A DNA stretch of 33,848 nt from assembly GCA_964605095.1 (NCBI GenBank), contig CAZSBS010000011.1:1-33848 (forward strand), read 5' to 3'. The notes below the pieces were generated by a model. The model searched no databases, was not told where the DNA came from, and worked only from the letters and a program-made list of their open reading frames with translations. This document shows positions 32,309-33,848 of this stretch, one piece after another (the first letter of the stretch is position 1; the number at the start of each line of letters is the position of its first letter). Source of the DNA: JAUWQU01 sp964605095 (lineage in GTDB: Bacteria > Planctomycetota > Phycisphaerae > SM23-33). The position numbers and the translations under genes are program-made.

Positions 32309-33061
32309 CTAAGAGCCAGGACCTTCCTCCGCATCTTCCGGCGGATTCACGGTCGGGTCATCCTTCATAAGGCCCAGTTCGCTCAGTGCATGTCGGGCGG
32401 CCTCCTGCTCGGCCTCTTTCTTGCTCATGCCCCAGGCGCTGGTGAAGTGCCGCCCGCCGATTGACACCGCCACCTCGAAGCACTTGCTGTGGTCCGGGCC
32501 CTTCTCGTCCAGCAGGTGGTAGTCCGGCGTGCTCCCCCACCGCCGCTGGGCCTGCTGCTGAAGGACGGACTTGAAGTTCCGCTGGTGCTCGTTCTCGAAT
32601 GCCTCGTCGATGAACGCTCTGATGGTCCGCAGGATGAACGTCCGGGCCGGCTCAAGCCCGCCATCGAGGTAGATGGCGCCGGTGATCGACTCGAAAACCG
32701 CCGCGGACACCGACTGAGGCAACTTGCCCGGCGTCGGCATGCCCTTGCCAAGAACCAGCGAATCGGCGATGCCGGTCTCCTCGGCGATCTCCGAGCACGT
32801 TTTGCGCGACACCACGGCCGACTTGATCTTGGTCATCTGCCCTTCGAGAAGGTCGGGGAAACGCTCGTAGAGTTCATGGCAGACCACCAGCCCCAAAACC
32901 GCGTCGCCAAGGAACTCCATCCGCTCGTTGCTGTCGAGACGGGTATCGGCGACAGACGAATGCGTCAACGCAAGGGCCAGGAGGGATGGGTCCTTGAACG
33001 TGTAGTCAACGGCTTTCTGGCAGCGCTCAATTGCTGTAGGGTCCACAGCCTCTTTCCGCAA
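32309..33061 (-). CDS. rnc: Ribonuclease III
   Basis: This 250-residue double-strand RNA endonuclease has the signature NERMEFLGDAVLGLVV (45-60), including Glu49 and Asp53. A second metal motif AAVFESITGAIYLDGG (120-135) contains Glu124, but Ala121 stands where E. coli has Asp114. A dsRNA-binding domain (about 162-230) reads NFKSVLQQQAQRRWG and TSAWGMSKKEAEQEAARHAL. The C-terminal 20 residues are acidic. A near-perfect promoter lies about 100 bases upstream. Whether the Asp-to-Ala change is lineage-wide or special here is unknown. Confidence 0.95.
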   Translation of the reverse strand: MRKEAVDPTAIERCQKAVDYTFKDPSLLALALTHSSVADTRLDSNERMEFLGDAVLGLVVCHELYERFPDLLEGQMTKIKSAVVSRKTCSEIAEETGIADSLVLGKGMPTPGKLPQSVSAAVFESITGAIYLDGGLEPARTFILRTIRAFIDEAFENEHQRNFKSVLQQQAQRRWGSTPDYHLLDEKGPDHSKCFEVAVSIGGRHFTSAWGMSKKEAEQEAARHALSELGLMKDDPTVNPPEDAEEGPGS

Positions 33062-33157
33062 TCTTGCGCCCCGTGGCGGAAGCCGCCCCGGCCTATCCCG
33101 GCCGGCAGGCGAATTCCGCCAGAGGGCAACCTGGTCGGCTCACGACGTTACGCCGCC

Positions 33158-33185
33158 ATTATACGTTCCTTGGACGGTTTGTCAA
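33158..33185 (-). promoter_or_regulatory. Consensus sigma-70 promoter for rnc
   Basis: Read on the minus strand: TTGACA (33185-33180), a 16-base spacer and TATAAT (33163-33158). Both hexamers match the consensus exactly. The predicted leader is about 90 bases to the rnc start at 33061. Confidence 0.8.
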
Positions 33186-33246
33186 ATACCTCTCGACGCA
33201 AGTTCGACGCCAACTCGACGCGAGCATGAGATGCCATCTTAAGCGC

Positions 33247-33276
33247 TTGATTCGCGCCGGACCCAGCCCGTATTAT
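33247..33276 (+). promoter_or_regulatory. Candidate sigma-70 promoter for def
   Basis: TTGATT (33247-33252), an 18-base spacer and TATTAT (33271-33276). It is followed by AGGAAGGA and the def start at 33295, giving a very short leader. Confidence 0.5.
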
Positions 33277-33294
33277 GAATCAGGAAGGAATCCA

Positions 33295-33848
33295 ATGGCT
33301 GATATCGCAAAGCAGAACGAAGTCGAGATGGTCCTGGACGTCGATGCGTCCGGCCTGGTTGTCGTGAAATACCCGGACCCGCGGCTTGAGGTAACATGCA
33401 CTCCGCTGGCGAGAGTGGACGACAGCGTCCGAGCCGTTCTCGACCGCATGTTCATGCTGATGTTCGCGGCCCGCGGCGTGGGCCTGGCAGCACCGCAGGT
33501 TGGCCTTGCTGTCCGGCTGTTCGTGGCCTCGCCGACGTTCGATCCGGCCGACCGCCGCATCTACGTCAACCCCGAGATCATCGCCTCCGACGGCGTGCAG
33601 GACGGCGAAGAAGGCTGCCTGAGCTTTCCGGGAATCAACTGCAAGGTCAAGCGAAAGAGGGTCGTCACCGTCCGCGCGCTGGACCGTGACGGCAACATAT
33701 TCGAGGAAACCGGCGAAGATCTCCCGGCCAGGATTTTCCAGCACGAGATCGACCACCTCGATGGCCGGCTCCTGATCGACCGCATGGGCACGGTGGCCAA
33801 GCTGGCCAACAGGCGGGCACTGCGCGAACTCGAAGACGACTTCGCCGC
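33295..33848 (+). CDS. def: Peptide deformylase (3' end beyond window)
   Basis: This metallo-enzyme removes the formyl group from nascent proteins. The three motifs are complete: GVGLAAPQVG (61-70), EGCLSFPG with Cys108, and QHEIDHLDG with His150, Glu151 and His154. There are about 20 residues before the usual VVKYPDPRL start, and AGGAAGGA (33282-33289) supports the ATG at 33295. The reading frame runs off the window without a stop (184 complete codons seen). It is divergent from rnc. Functionally it links to formyl-THF made by the fhs product. Confidence 0.95.
   Translation, partial: MADIAKQNEVEMVLDVDASGLVVVKYPDPRLEVTCTPLARVDDSVRAVLDRMFMLMFAARGVGLAAPQVGLAVRLFVASPTFDPADRRIYVNPEIIASDGVQDGEEGCLSFPGINCKVKRKRVVTVRALDRDGNIFEETGEDLPARIFQHEIDHLDGRLLIDRMGTVAKLANRRALRELEDDFA

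Overview
The window looks like a scaffold from a metagenome-derived bacterium of the Planctomycetota, most likely close to Phycisphaerae/Sedimentisphaerales. The grounds are high GC, PEP-CTERM anchors of the PATLSLLALGGLAVIRRRR style, weak or absent Shine-Dalgarno sites at several genes, and intergenic spaces full of dispersed inverted repeats. A 100-N scaffold gap (16510-16609) lies inside cysS. This placement is inferred from sequence style only; no database was searched.

Layout. (1) 1-2128 is a repeat-rich edge. It holds a 5'-truncated PEP-CTERM beta-repeat protein, the remnant of a second PEP-CTERM tail in another frame, and a small HEPN-like hypothetical protein. A 33-bp inverted repeat brackets the HEPN-like gene and most of the PEP-CTERM ORF, and a 32-bp minisatellite follows. 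(2) 2129-3250 is a two-domain protein, adenylate-kinase-like P-loop plus nucleoside-deoxyribosyltransferase-like. (3) 3334-6099 is a compact Fe-S/sulfur operon: Rrf2 regulator, cysteine desulfurase, an IscU-like scaffold lacking its third ligand cysteine, and an UPF0173 hydrolase. (4) 6346-9283 holds divergent formate-tetrahydrofolate ligase and fdhD. (5) 9633-17046 is housekeeping: PfkB kinase, RNA 2',3'-cyclic phosphodiesterase, recA, aroA, a CarH-like B12-binding protein, ispF and cysS. (6) 17047-20288 is an accessory block: an SGNH-type esterase, a lipoprotein-like ORF built from a copy of the cysS 3' end, a RhuM-family protein and a small membrane protein. (7) 20488-33848 is again mostly housekeeping: ruvC, an EF-G paralogue, rpmB, an L,D-transpeptidase, asnS with a PHP gene, a BaiN-like flavoprotein, an MFS transporter, an orphan histidine kinase, a degenerate amidase, rnc, and def running off the end.

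How the genes fit together. The cysteine desulfurase could supply sulfur both to the scaffold protein and to FdhD, which sulfurates formate dehydrogenase. Formate-THF ligase sits beside fdhD, so 3.3-9.3 kb reads as an Fe-S and formate/one-carbon neighbourhood. No formate dehydrogenase is in view. The rest are unlinked core genes separated by repeats.

Most worth a second look: the kinase-like/NDT-like fusion; the cysS-tail lipoprotein with its 153-bp direct repeat; the Cys-to-Ser scaffold protein; EPSP synthase with Ile and Phe at the positions of E. coli T97 and P101; RNase III with Ala at the position of E. coli D114; and the dispersed foldback repeat family. I see no CRISPR array, tRNA, rRNA or intact transposase.
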